Below are positions 25,004 to 35,013 of a DNA stretch of 64,000 nucleotides, one piece after another. Source of the DNA: Thunnus maccoyii (taxonomy: Eukaryota > Chordata > Actinopteri > Scombriformes > Scombridae); the NCBI RefSeq assembly GCF_910596095.1, contig NC_056553.1, positions 3,530,291-3,594,290 on the forward strand. The letters are read 5' to 3'. Made by a program: the position numbers and the translations under genes. The first letter of the stretch is position 1; every line of letters starts with the position of its first letter. Under the pieces are notes generated by a model. It saw only the letters and a list, made by a program, of their open reading frames with translations. It ran no database searches and had not been told where the DNA came from.

Positions 25004-28000
25004 TATATATAATACTTAATACTACTACATGACTCACTGTATCAGACAGTTCCAGTTATTCGCTGTGCCGAAGTGTGTCATGGAATCATAAACTGTCGAT
25101 TCCAGACATGTTTCACACTCTCAAAAGAATCAAAAACATTTTTTTTATTAGATTTTTGGCCCACTGGAACACAGAAAGTTATCAAGTCACAATGTTGGTG
25201 TCATTCATGAAAAGCAAAAAGCAACATTTTCTTAAGAAAATCAGACACAAAGCAGATAAAGCGAGAGTAACTTCCACTAAGGGGTTGCAGTTTAAGTGTA
25301 CACTATATTTAGAATATTTTCACTGCTTTACCTTGCCGTCAGACAGCCCTTTCCTTTGGCACTACATTTTCTCAACCTTAGAACTTTCAATTAGCACAAA
25401 GAAACTTTCCACTTTCAGCGGTGAAAATGCTTGTGAAAACAAACTCTGCACAAACATTGTTGTGGCCATTTGTTCAAAAGGCAAAAAAGGACAAATCAAG
25501 AGTTCCTTCAAAAATATCAAAATTCAAGAAAAATCAAAAAAGGGCCACAAATGCACCAGGTTAGTTAGGCTTACTCAGACAGTCAAAGAATCCATTTTCC
25601 AGGCCAAAAGCTCAGTTCAGAGGGTTTATTTTCGGCTTTCAACACGAAACAAACATGTTAAAAAATCATGCTGCCTCTCTGCTTTGTCCTGCTGGTAAAA
25701 AAAAAACAACCATTTCCCCTTCCCGGTGCATTTCCTGCCTCTAACACCTGGCTACCTATATCACCTACTGTCTGATGCCCCTTGTGTTTACTCACAAAAC
25801 AAAATAAATAAAAATAAACAACATAAACAAAAAAAAAAAATAATCTAATCAAACTAATGAAATAGCTCCTTCAAACATCATTCTGCACAGAGAAGGTCAA
25901 ATATATAGGACCAAGAAGAAAAACACAGTTTTGAGAAGAGGGAGACTTTACATTATTAAGTAAGAAACAACTGGAAGTAAACAAGTGCATAATAAATACC
26001 ATAAACAACAAGAAAGTAGTGCAACAATTATCAAAGTGCTAAAAGGTTAAAGTGGCTCAAGTGTTGAGGTGTTTCTTTTAAAATGTGTACCCACCTCCGT
26101 GCTCAAAAATGCACTTGACTGTATTGGGCCATGCCTGGTTTCCGTCATAAACAGCTCCTTGCAATCTGGCTGTGTCCCAGCATACTTCAAACATGCAGTT
26201 GTTCAGCCCCTCCTGAAAAAAACGAACCTTGATCCATACAGTCTCCATAATTATAGGCCTATTTCCAAGCTGCCTTTTATTTCTAAAATTTTAGAGAAGT
26301 TTGTCGCCAAACAGCTCACTGCTGTCTTGACTGCACACAACATTTTTGATAAGTTTCAATCAGGTTTCCTTCAGAAGCATTTCACCGAAACTGCTCTTCT
26401 CAGAGTTTCCAATGATATATTGATGTCATCAGATGTGGGTGAGTGCTCCATTTTAGTGCTGCTGGATCTTAGCACAGCTTTTGACACTGTTGATCACAGA
26501 ATAATGACTGAAAGGCTCTCTTTCCCATTACGTCGGGAAGACGTAATGGGAAAGAGTGCACAGTAAACTCGGCAGCCACACATTTCTCTGTTCTGTATTT
26601 CTCTGTTTTGTGTCTTCAGGTTATACTAACCCATTGTTGCTAACTTTGGAGCTAACTCCCTTCACTTTTCCAGCATTTGGGGAAAAACAGACATGACTTT
26701 TTAGCATTTATTAACTGACACATTGTAGTCTGTACTGTACATTTACTGCCAGACTGACAACTTACTACTAACCTTTTCCTCTGCTCCGCTCATATCCACC
26801 GTCACTTCTCTGTCCCTCGCTCTTTCCCGCTCGCTACGCAAACATACTCCTTAACGGAGCCGCGCGACCAGTGGTTTCCCCGGCAACGACACAGAGGTTG
26901 ACTCACGTACCGGAACAGCGCTGCTCAGAGACTCCCAAACGCTGTCGATTTCAAATCAAAATCAAATATTAAATATTTTTTTTGACCTGGCGGGGGTTCT
27001 CGTTGTGTCATTATGGAGAAACACAGATTCAGTAAACGTTCAGTAACCGTTGAGAACAGTTTGACCCAGCAGTCTCTGTTAGGTTGGGCGAGTTCAAAGT
27101 TTTGAAAACAACGGGGGTGTTTTGAATACACCCCCGTTGTTTTCATATCGACCAACTAGTCGACCAGCAGACTACAGCCCTAGTCTCAATATTTAGCTGC
27201 TGTCGCTGATTGAAATGACAGACATGAACTAGCAGCAGATCAGATCAGCTGTAGCTAATTAACATTAATTAAAGTTTATCTGTTAATGTGTCTGCAGCTG
27301 CTGTCTGGATTCAGACAAAGATTGTTTGTGAGTGAAAAGACAAAAATCACTCTGTAACAAACTGTACGACCACCAGATGAATGATACAAGAGGATTCAGA
27401 TTCAATTATTGGATTTGATACTGTATTTAAAACTGAAAGGATTTAATAAAATGCATTAATGGAAAATAGATGAAATGACTTTTACCTGGAAACAATGAAA
27501 ACATGTTAATACATGTCACAAGTGAACATTTTGATGCAACAGTATTTGTTGTTACACTTGTGGAAGTTTGGTTTGTAGGAAGTTCAATTAAAACTCTTTC
27601 TCTGTTTCAGATAGTTCAACTAACGTGGCAGGAATTGCAATTCCAGTTGTGGTTGGAGCCATTTTGTTTGTAGTATTAATGTTCCTGGGAGTACGCTGTG
27701 CCACAAATCAGACAGCAGCAAGAGACCCAGAGAACCCAGAACCACCCGAAGGTATCTTAGAGTAAGTATATCCTCTGTACTGAATACAAAAACACTGCTG
27801 CACTATAATGAACTCTGTATGAGCTGCGATTATGTTTAAGCAGAATATTGTATTTAATTTTATTACTAAAATAATGTCTAGTTTGATTTCCTCAAATCAT
27901 TTTAGTTCATATCATGCTGTAATTCATTTATTCAATCAACAACTTTTGCAGATGTTGCTGTATGACTGATGATTTGTGATACAAGTTGTGTTTATTATTT

Positions 28001-28544
28001 ATCATCTTCTGCCCATTGTTTTCACTGGTTTTATTGTTTTTATTGGTGAATCAAAGACACATTTCTGCCCTAATATTAATCATAATAATAACAATAATAA
28101 TAAACAATAAACTTTTTTATTTATTCAGCTGTTTTCTTAACAAAGTTACAAAGTGTTTCACAGAAAAAGAAGAAAGAATTAAAAAACAGTAATTACAGAA
28201 ATGAAAAACAAACAGATCATAAAACAACAGGAAATAAAATGAAGTTACATAAAAATATAAATTGACAAGACTGGGATGATAAAACATAGCAACACATTAA
28301 ATATTCATAAAGTCTTACCTTTATGAATTAATTAAGTTGTTCAGTTCAAATCAAACTTTAAATTAATTTCTGTCTCAGCTTAAAAGATGAATCAGTTGTG
28401 ATGATGATTCAAACTCAGGATAAATATATTGGAGATGACTTTAGGTTTGATCTTGATGTGTTTCAGCACTGATTTTTATTCTATTTTGTTTTCAGTTCAC
28501 CAGAGGAGATTCCATTGAACGAGAGAGAAAATGGGGGAGAATAA
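19986..28544 (+). CDS. hhla2: HHLA2-like B7-family Ig ligand, gene 1
   Basis: A type I membrane protein probably acting as a T-cell co-signalling ligand. Coding exons: 19986-20052 (signal peptide MSGIKSIFLVVMTFLL), 20794-21111 (IgV), 23338-23604 (IgC), 24564-24854 (V-like Ig), 27611-27761 (transmembrane, ending TAARDPENPEPPEG) and 28496-28544 (tail, ends NERENGGE). All Ig junctions are phase 1, as in the Ig superfamily; the total is 1143 nt, 380 aa. HHLA2-type features are the V-C-V order, VIHW, VHSYYY, RTSLF and GNASL in domain 1, and YPEPELTW in domain 2. Several N-glycosylation sites are visible (for example NHS, NRT). The gene is intact. Introns hold LINE, hAT and MITE insertions. B7 family is near certain; the HHLA2 assignment is from recalled motif similarity. 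Confidence 0.82.
20181..20406. mobile_element. MITE with 'atggatgtataaagaga' ends
   Basis: The left end tatggatgtataaagagaa is inverted at the right end (tctctttatacatccatg). It lies in intron 1 of HHLA2-like gene 1. Its internal text matches the left half of the longer element at 53214-53717. Confidence 0.7.
20419..20590. mobile_element. Half copy of the same MITE family
   Basis: It starts with catggatgtataaagagaa only 12 bp after the previous copy and continues with 'tgtcggaggcggggcc'. That text matches the inverted right half of the 53214-53717 element. The far end is missing. Confidence 0.6.
21430..22100. repeat. Interspersed repeats in intron 2 of HHLA2-like gene 1
   Basis: The part 21430-21760 resembles a common teleost repeat ('gtggagcatttagcagctaa', 'cctcaggagttggtagaga'). 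The part 21893-22100 is a reverse-orientation copy of the middle of the MITE at 61843-62405; both read KVPLFVTILPPAAQQGNTV in a shadow frame. The rest of the intron to 23337 shows nothing recognisable. Confidence 0.6.
23685..23765 (+). repeat. Fragment of the 'aagcaacttaca' fish repeat
   Basis: It contains 'cattaagcagacacttcaat' followed by 'ccaaagcaacttacattta', a block common in teleost introns. It lies in intron 3 of HHLA2-like gene 1. The rest of the intron to 24563 is unremarkable. Confidence 0.45.
24938..24996. repeat. (TA)n microsatellite
   Basis: About 30 TA units lie in intron 4 of HHLA2-like gene 1. The copy-2 intron lacks this tract. Confidence 0.95.
26083..26516 (+). mobile_element. 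LINE (L2-like) reverse transcriptase fragment
   Basis: The plus frame reads CVPAYFKHAVVQPLLKK, then YRPISKLPFISKILEKFV, and then ILVLLDLSTAFDTVDHR, where it stops matching. These are the first reverse transcriptase blocks of an L2-like LINE. The catalytic half is missing, so this is a 3'-truncated piece, unlike the usual 5' truncation. The paralogous intron of gene 2 reads 'gaggtgttccttttaaaatt' at the equivalent site, without the LINE. Confidence 0.8.
26556..27182 (-). mobile_element. Truncated hAT copy
   Basis: It is the reverse-orientation equivalent of 53126-54440. Shared text includes 'agtgcacagtaaactc', 'gcgggggttctcgttgt' and the terminal 'ctacagcccta' at its right end. It lacks the far terminus and the nested MITE seen in the klhl15 copy. 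It lies in intron 4 of HHLA2-like gene 1, next to the LINE fragment. Confidence 0.65.
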
Positions 28545-28545
28545 A
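28540..28545 (+). terminator. Poly(A) signal overlapping the exon 6a stop codon
   Basis: AATAAA spans the last coding bases and the TAA of exon 6a. A second AATAAA lies at 28623-28628. Both could end the short-tail transcript of HHLA2-like gene 1. Confidence 0.4.
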
Positions 28546-29212
28546 GATGAAGGAAAATATATCCATCTGCTCCGTTGCAATGAAGCCTCCGATCACACGG
28601 TGCTGCTCTGAAGAGTGACTGTAATAAATTATTGTGAACAAACTGACACATGAATGTAAAAATGTACAGGAAGTGGAAACTCTGGACAAAGAGACGCTTA
28701 CTGCATTCAGACTGAAAATAAGTCCTGCATTAAAAAATGCAACGGGCCGTGTTGATTAAATATCCCCTCCATGTTTTAAGATGAATATAAAATACTCTAC
28801 TTTGAATAATGATTTCTGTCCAATATGATAACAACATCAACAAGTGAATTCATCATGTTACTAAAGTTATCAGTCTTGTATTTAAATTAAAATAGATACG
28901 TTTTGGACATTATTACATGTTAATTTAAGTCAGTGTAAGCTACAAAACAAGGTCATAAACTCAGCATAACTGTAGCTCTGAACCACTGTGTGAAACAGTT
29001 TTGTCTAATTGGAGGTTGTGGGGTAAAATGTGCCAGTGATGTTGGAGCAAGTTGAGTCAATGAGTCAATTTAAGTATTTAAGTATTATTTTCTGATATTC
29101 TAGAGACACTGTTCATGTTTGATCCCCGTTACAAGTATTACAATGTTGATGAATAAATACCTAATTGTTGACTAATGTTAAGTTTAAGCCAAATACAAAC
29201 ATGCTGTACATA

Positions 29213-29774
29213 CAGACGGGTGACAAATTAAAGGAAAAATCAACATAAAGTGTTTTAGTAAGGTGTTGGACCACCAGAACAGCTTCAATACACCTTGTTA
29301 TTGACTCTACAAGTCTCTGAACTGGAGGGAGGAACAACATTCTTCCAAAAAGATATTCCCTCATTTGGTGTTGTGATGATGGTGGTGGAGAGCGCTGTCT
29401 AACACGTCAGTCCTAAATCTCTCATAGGTTCAACTGGGTTGAGATCTGGTGACTGTGAAGGTCATAGCATCTGATTCACATCATTTAATACTCATCAAAC
29501 CATCAGTGACCCCTCGTGTCCTGTGAATTGGGACATTGTCATCCTGGAAGAGACCACTCCCATCAGGATAGAAATGTTTCATCATAGGATGAAGCTGATC
29601 ACTCACAACTACTTTGTATTGATTAGCAGTGATTCTTCCCTCTAAGAGGACAAGTGGACCCAAACCATGTCAGCAAAATGCCCCCAAAGCATATCAGAGC
29701 CCCCAGATCCCCTCACTGTAGGGGTCAAACATTCAGACCTGGACCAGTTTTTCCTTTAATTTGTCACCTGTCTG
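29213..29774 (-). mobile_element. Deleted Tc1-like transposon, 562 bp
   Basis: It has 27-bp terminal inverted repeats with one mismatch (left end begins CAGACGGGTGACAAATT) and is flanked by TA on both sides, the Tc1/mariner target duplication. The minus strand keeps a piece of transposase, including GLFQDDNVPIHRTRG, the second catalytic Asp region. The N-terminal domain is gone. It sits between the alternative last exons of HHLA2-like gene 1. Confidence 0.9.
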
Positions 29775-30616
29775 TATACAAAAAAGCACATTTACACACA
29801 TATTCTTTCTGTAGTTACAGTAACACTCAAAGATCACAGTTTAATCTTTACTGAAAATGTTTAAGTAACATGTTGAACAACAAGACACAAACATATGGTT
29901 TTACTTAAAGTACAAGTTTTGTCTTTGTTAAACTGATAGCATTAATAAAGTTCAAAATTATCTCAAAATTGTTTGATTTTGTGTCATTTTTGTATCAGTA
30001 TTTTACGGTGGCACTATTTACCTGCAGAATGCTCGTTTTACCCCTACCTTGGGGCAAATTGTGCCATAGGACTAATTTTATTTGATGGCTCATTGTTCTA
30101 AAACCAACTTGTTTTAATTTCCATGGATACACAACAACCTGAGGTATATATAGTAACTATTATTTGAAACAAATACACTTTTATATTTCACTAAAATCAT
30201 CAAATGTAAAAAGTGGCTCATGTTAACTCGTTTATTAGTGCACACATGTGGAGTGCATCTGTGTTTGCAGAAACATGCACACAGAGACTTTTTGGCACTT
30301 CTGTAATGAATCCTGGTAGTGACTGAAACTACTAGTCAGTGAGTGAACCTGGTAACAGCTGCTGCAGCTGCAGAGGATGGACTGTGGTTTACTGTCTGTG
30401 TAGATTATTTATGTTTTTGTACTGTGTAGCAGTGAACAGGTCATTATGATTTCCATGTTTCTTTTTTTTAACTTTGCATTTAATGGGAGAGATCATGTTG
30501 TTGGTGTCAAATCTCCACATGTGATTGTGTTTGATGGCTGTAACTGTTCTGATTTTGAGTTTGAAAACCTTTATGTGTGCTGAAAATGTTGAGCAACAAA
30601 CTTTGTTATCTTTCAG

Positions 30617-30653
30617 CTCGGATAATTATGAGGTTTTTACACAAGAAGACTGA
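30617..30653 (+). CDS. hhla2: Alternative last coding exon (6b) of HHLA2-like gene 1
   Basis: It follows a good acceptor (tttgttatctttcag). Joined to the donor at 27761 the phase fits (GA|C), and the tail becomes ...DSDNYEVFTQED then TGA, adding one tyrosine absent from exon 6a. AATAAA at 30691-30696 follows at a normal distance. An equivalent exon exists in gene 2 at 43461-43497, which supports conservation. Use in transcripts is inferred, not seen. Confidence 0.6.
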
Positions 30654-30690
30654 TATAACTTTTACTCTGTACATTTTTGTAAGACTTCAT

Positions 30691-30696
30691 AATAAA
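30691..30696 (+). terminator. Poly(A) signal of HHLA2-like gene 1, long form
   Basis: AATAAA lies 38 bp after the exon 6b stop and is conserved at 43535-43540 in gene 2. Confidence 0.6.
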
Positions 30697-30845
30697 GGTA
30701 CAATGCAGTGAATTAATGCAGGATGTATCAGTGCTCATTAACAAAGAATCAAATCATTAAGACTTTATGTGATTAGTTAACACTTAATAAATCATCAATT
30801 AATGAATGTTAATTCACTGTTACTTCATACATTAACTGATACAGA

Positions 30846-31765
30846 ACCAGTGCTGGAATATTGAGGTTCTTGTACTTTACTTGAGTATTTCCATGTGAAG
30901 CTACTTTCTACATTTCAGAGGGAAATATTGTACTTTCTACTCCGCTACATTTATTTGACAGCTTTAGTTACTTTTCAGATGAAGATTTGACACAATGGAT
31001 AATATAACAAGCTTTTAAAATACAACACATTGTTAAAGATGAAACCAGTGGTTTCCAACCTTTTTGTCTTTTGACGTCTTACAAAAAGCAGTGTGTAGTC
31101 GGGGTCACATTTCACATGTCTATGAGTTGTTAACAGCTCCACCAAATAGTGATTTTTCCCTCTAAACTTCTCACATGCTTTCATTTCAATAAATGTTCAA
31201 ATGATCCAATATTTCAGCAAAAATCGAAGATGAGAGAAAAAGTCAAAAAACTGAAAACAGATTTGTGTATCAGAACTTTGTTTTTTCTTCTTTCCTCTCC
31301 CATTAATCATCTCACCACCCCTCAGATTTATCTGCTGACCCTTTGGAGGGGCCCGACCCCTAGGTTGGGAACCACTGGACTAAACTAGCTAACTGTATAT
31401 AAAGTAGTGTAAACTAGCTCCACCTCCAGCAGCTACAACAGTAACATGCTGCTCTAACACTGATGCTTCACTATTAATAATCTAATGATGTCATATATAA
31501 TAATATATCAGTCAGAGGGACCAAACCACTACTTTTACTGCAATACTTTAACTACATCAAGCTCATAATACTTATGTACTTTTACTGCAATACTTTAACT
31601 ACATCAAGCTCATAATACTTATGTACTTTTACTGCAATACTTTAACTACATCAAGCTCATAATACTTATGTACTTTTACTGCAATACTTTAACTACATCA
31701 AGCTCATAATACTTATGTACTTTTACTGCAATACTTTAACTACATCAAGCTCATAATACTTACGT
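30846..31765. repeat. Composite interspersed repeat, copy 2
   Basis: It starts 'ccagtgctggaatattgagg' and contains the 332-bp hAT-like MITE at 31046-31377 and five 47-bp units at 31531-31765. Its right end is cut by the pogo-like element that follows about 30 bp later. Confidence 0.75.
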
Positions 31766-31796
31766 GCATCACTTGAGTAAATGTGCTATAGTTATA

Positions 31797-32849
31797 CAGT
31801 GCAAACCGCTCATATGGATCAAAAATCATTCCCATGCAAATGCTGTTTAAATAATTAACTTTTAGTAATCAAATACTCCGCTTACAGTGTTCATCTTGGG
31901 TCTTTTCACAAAACTACGGTAATTCTTTTTTTTTTTCTTTTTTTTTTAAATTACTCTCATGATATCGTATAATATGTATTTAACGGCAGCTGCACCATTA
32001 TTGCCTCGCGGTAACCGATCTGCTTCCGGCTGGTTACCTGAGGTTGGTGCCATAGTACACATTGAAATTATGACGGGAGAAAGAAAGTCCTTTTCACTCA
32101 ATGTAAAAGGTCATCTCCTTAAAGCTTATGAAAAACTGCTAAAAACAAGACAAGGAGATGCAGCAGCGCAACAAGGGTTTGAAACAGCTATTCTGTATTT
32201 TGAAACGATCAATGAAATTCAGTTGTAGCGACTACTGGCAACAACGTAAAAGTCGCTGAGAGGCTGAGGTTGGGCCTTGTTTGCCGTTTGTCCGACACGC
32301 TACCAAAAAGATTCGCTGAGATCAAAACTGTAGGTTTAATAACTTTTATTAATGAAAAAGATCAACTTATTATAACTTGCACAAAATATAGGCTACTCAA
32401 AATAATCACAGCGATCAGGTGTAAAACAGCGTTCAGCAAAAAATACGACGACCCACTCACCCTCTGTCTCTTACCAGCTGGCATGCAGGTGAACAGGTGC
32501 TTAAATTAACTATAGGATACCACCGCCCATATCCATGTGACCTGATTATCAATCCCCGTGATCGTGCAATAATAAACAAACCAAAATAACCCAAAATATA
32601 AAACAAAAGAATTACTACTTTGCAATTAATTCAAACTTGAAATTAATCCATTCATGGCTCCTACATCAGTAAATAGCGAAGTTGCCCATTTCATTACTTT
32701 ATATTCATGTAATAAATATACAAATGTCAATTAGACGGTTATCTGCATGAGAAATAAAGAAAAAGAAAAAAAATCATTTAAAATTATCATCCGCTTATAG
32801 TGATAAATTTGACCGGGACAGACGTGATCACTATAAGCGGTTTCCACTC
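31797..32849 (+). mobile_element. pogo/Tigger-like DNA transposon remnant, ~1.05 kb
   Basis: The left end CAGTGCAAACCGCTCATA and the right end (inverse of GAGTGGAAACCGCTTATA) form imperfect inverted repeats flanked by TA. The plus frame 31959-32228 contains GERKSFSLNVKGHLLKAYEK, which resembles the N-terminal helix-turn-helix of pogo-type transposases. That frame ends soon after, and the catalytic domain is missing. The 32230-32790 interior is unassigned. Confidence 0.65.
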
Positions 32850-33119
32850 TATTCCACCACTGTCTATAATCAATAACGAGCCCACGTCGCGGCCACGCTT
32901 CACTTTGGATGAAAACAAAGCCGGAAAATGCCTGTAACCCTATGGAGGACGAGTGGCAACACCTTGATCATATTATGAGGTGTATATTATGGATGTTTAA
33001 CTTGTCAACTCATGGTTCAAAGTGATCATTAAGTTTAAAATACGAAACAGAGAGTTTGTAGGGGAGTAGTTTCCCTCATGACATAGGCGTTGGTCCTTTT
33101 CACCGCATGAATTGACACC

Positions 33120-33300
33120 AAACAATGGCGTCACGTTTAAATCCCGCCCAATTCCAGCTAGCATCCAATCACAATCAACGTTTCAACCGGTCAAGATTCG
33201 AGTGTCAAAACAATCAAAACACGTCGGGGCGGAGCAAACGTTCGACGATCCGCGGGTTGCGCAGCATTTAGTCCTCCATAGAAACATAATGGTAAGTTAT
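33120..33300 (+). promoter_or_regulatory. Orphan promoter-like patch with ATG|GTAAGT
   Basis: A CpG-rich patch contains a CCAAT box (ccaatcacaatc, 33165), a GC box (ggggcggagc, about 33225) and then an ATG at 33290-33292 directly followed by GTAAGT, as in genes whose first exon codes only Met. No downstream exon is recognised before HHLA2-like gene 2. It may be a dead promoter, an LTR-like remnant or an unannotated gene start. Confidence 0.25.
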
Positions 33301-33759
33301 TATTCGCCACATTAGTTCGTGTTAACGTGTGAAAGAACGTGCTGCAGTCATTGAATTTAGACAAACTTAGGTTTGTCAAACATTAGGCAGCAGTAAGCTA
33401 CTACTATGTACTGTACAGATAACTTCCTGGTTAATGTTGGGTCGCTCGCAACTCACCGTCTAAAAGACACTTCAGTCTGCTCTGTAACCACTGAATCTAA
33501 ATTTCATCTAGGCCTAAATGGTCTTCTCATTAACGCAGCTCGCATATCACACCTTACAATGTAAGACAATGGGGAGGCAATCTCTGAGCATGGACTTTGT
33601 GCCAAACTGGGGCGTCTGTCGTCTAAACTATAAGTCCGACCACTTTCAAACCTGTGTCAATGGATTCGCGACGAAAATTCCTACAAAAAATGTGATTTTT
33701 AATGTAAGATTTGGCCAAAGTCATGAGTCATTTATGAGGATATTTCACAAGAAGAGTAA

Positions 33760-33781
33760 GGGGGGGGGGGGGGGGGGGGGG
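33760..33781. repeat. Poly(G) run of 22
   Basis: Twenty-two consecutive G on plus lie in an intergenic segment with no supported gene. Such runs are unstable and prone to sequencing error, so the exact length is uncertain. Confidence 0.9.
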
Positions 33782-34159
33782 AGACCTGTCTTACAACATC
33801 TGCATGCTTGTGACAGAAGCCCTTGGACTTTGCCACACCCCGAACAGTAAAGGATAGAAAACACATGTAAATTCAAGATTTGTAGGTCAAAGTCTCGTGA
33901 CTCATTTAAAGTTCAAATGAAGTCTGTATCTAAAACTATGTGGAAGCAGTAAATGTTCAAAAAGGTGTGGGTTCACTCACACTCTCCATTCAAATATATG
34001 AGTATTTTCCTGTGTCCAGCTGCAGTTACTTATTGTCTCTACACACCTGACATGATGTTGGATGTTACATTTTTAATAGAATGGCCATTCTATCTTCTTG
34101 GATTTTATTTTGATGTTTTTACACTTCACTTCCTCTTCCTGTCTGTCCACCGCGCTACT

Positions 34160-34577
34160 GTGTGTCCCAAATGAGAAATGAAAAAAGGAATTTGCAAAAA
34201 CCAAAATTGCACGGTCTTTTGGATTTGGTTTTCTGGATTTTCGTTGGAAAACAAAAAAGGAATAGATCACGTGATTTCGTTTTTCGTTTTTGGTTTGAAA
34301 TGAAAAAAAGGAAAAAAAAGCTTGTGACTTGTTTTTGGTTTCAAACGTAAAAATGAATTGACTGAATGTCCGTAGACCTGTGCAATACTCAATCCAAAAA
34401 GGAATTACAATAAAACGAATCAGCGAAAACCAAAAACAGGCCGGGTTTGATTGGTTTTTCGTTATTTGATTCTGACACCAAAAACGTTTTTTTTGTTTTG
34501 AAACAAATAACAGATTTACCGTTTTTTGGTTTTTGAATTATAAATAAATTACGAATTACCTGGACCCCCCCGGGACA
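34160..34577. repeat. Possible transposon, rich in 'ttttcgtttttggttt' text
   Basis: Low-complexity blocks of gaaaacaaaaaagg and ttcgtttttggttt type are bounded by short inverted ends (gtgtgtccc at 34160, gggacacaa at 34572). I do not recognise the family and there is no coding frame. Confidence 0.35.
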
Positions 34578-34580
34578 CAA

Positions 34581-34630
34581 CTGATACGCACTGATACAAA
34601 CTGATAGGAACTGATACGAACTGATAAAAA
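34581..34630. repeat. 10-bp tandem repeat, 5 units
   Basis: Five units of ctgatacgaa-type sequence stand in exact 10-bp register immediately after the preceding repeat's right end. Confidence 0.9.
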
Positions 34631-34849
34631 CTCGTTCAGTGGAGTGATAATGTTCATTAAAACCCTCACACCCGTTATCAAGACCAGACAATAGGTGAAA
34701 TTTAAGAGTAACTTCTTTTTTACTCTCTGTTGTTTAAGTTGTCCTCCACTGTTTTCGTTTAAATCTAATTATATTTCAGAAATTAACAAAGAAACAGTCA
34801 ACATTTGTTTACCCTGTCAACTTGAATCATAAATATTTATGACCATAGA

Positions 34850-34905
34850 AGAGTAATGATTGATTGAAGTCTGTCACACGCGGGCTTCAGCTAGTTAAGT
34901 TAAAG
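34850..34905 (+). other. Probable 5' UTR exon of HHLA2-like gene 2
   Basis: A donor (taaag|GTAAGC at 34905/34906) and an acceptor (ccttttcag at 34976) define a 71-bp intron just upstream of the coding start. The second exon would then be 34977-35080. The 5' limit is not known. Confidence 0.4.
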
Positions 34906-35013
34906 GTAAGCAGTCAGACAATTTGGCTGTTCTTGGTGTGTGTGTCGCTACCATTGTGGATTTCTTTCCTTTTCAGCACACTATGATATCGACAGAAGAA
35001 GTTAACCAGCAGG

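Noticed and set aside
25075-25698. 207-codon plus-strand frame in intron 4 of HHLA2-like gene 1
   Set aside because: Lys- and Ser-rich composition typical of AT-rich intron, no known domain, and its right part matches non-coding intron text of gene 2.
33518-33850. 110-codon frame containing a poly-Gly run
   Set aside because: The run comes from the poly(G) tract. There is no domain, and its length depends on an unreliable homopolymer.
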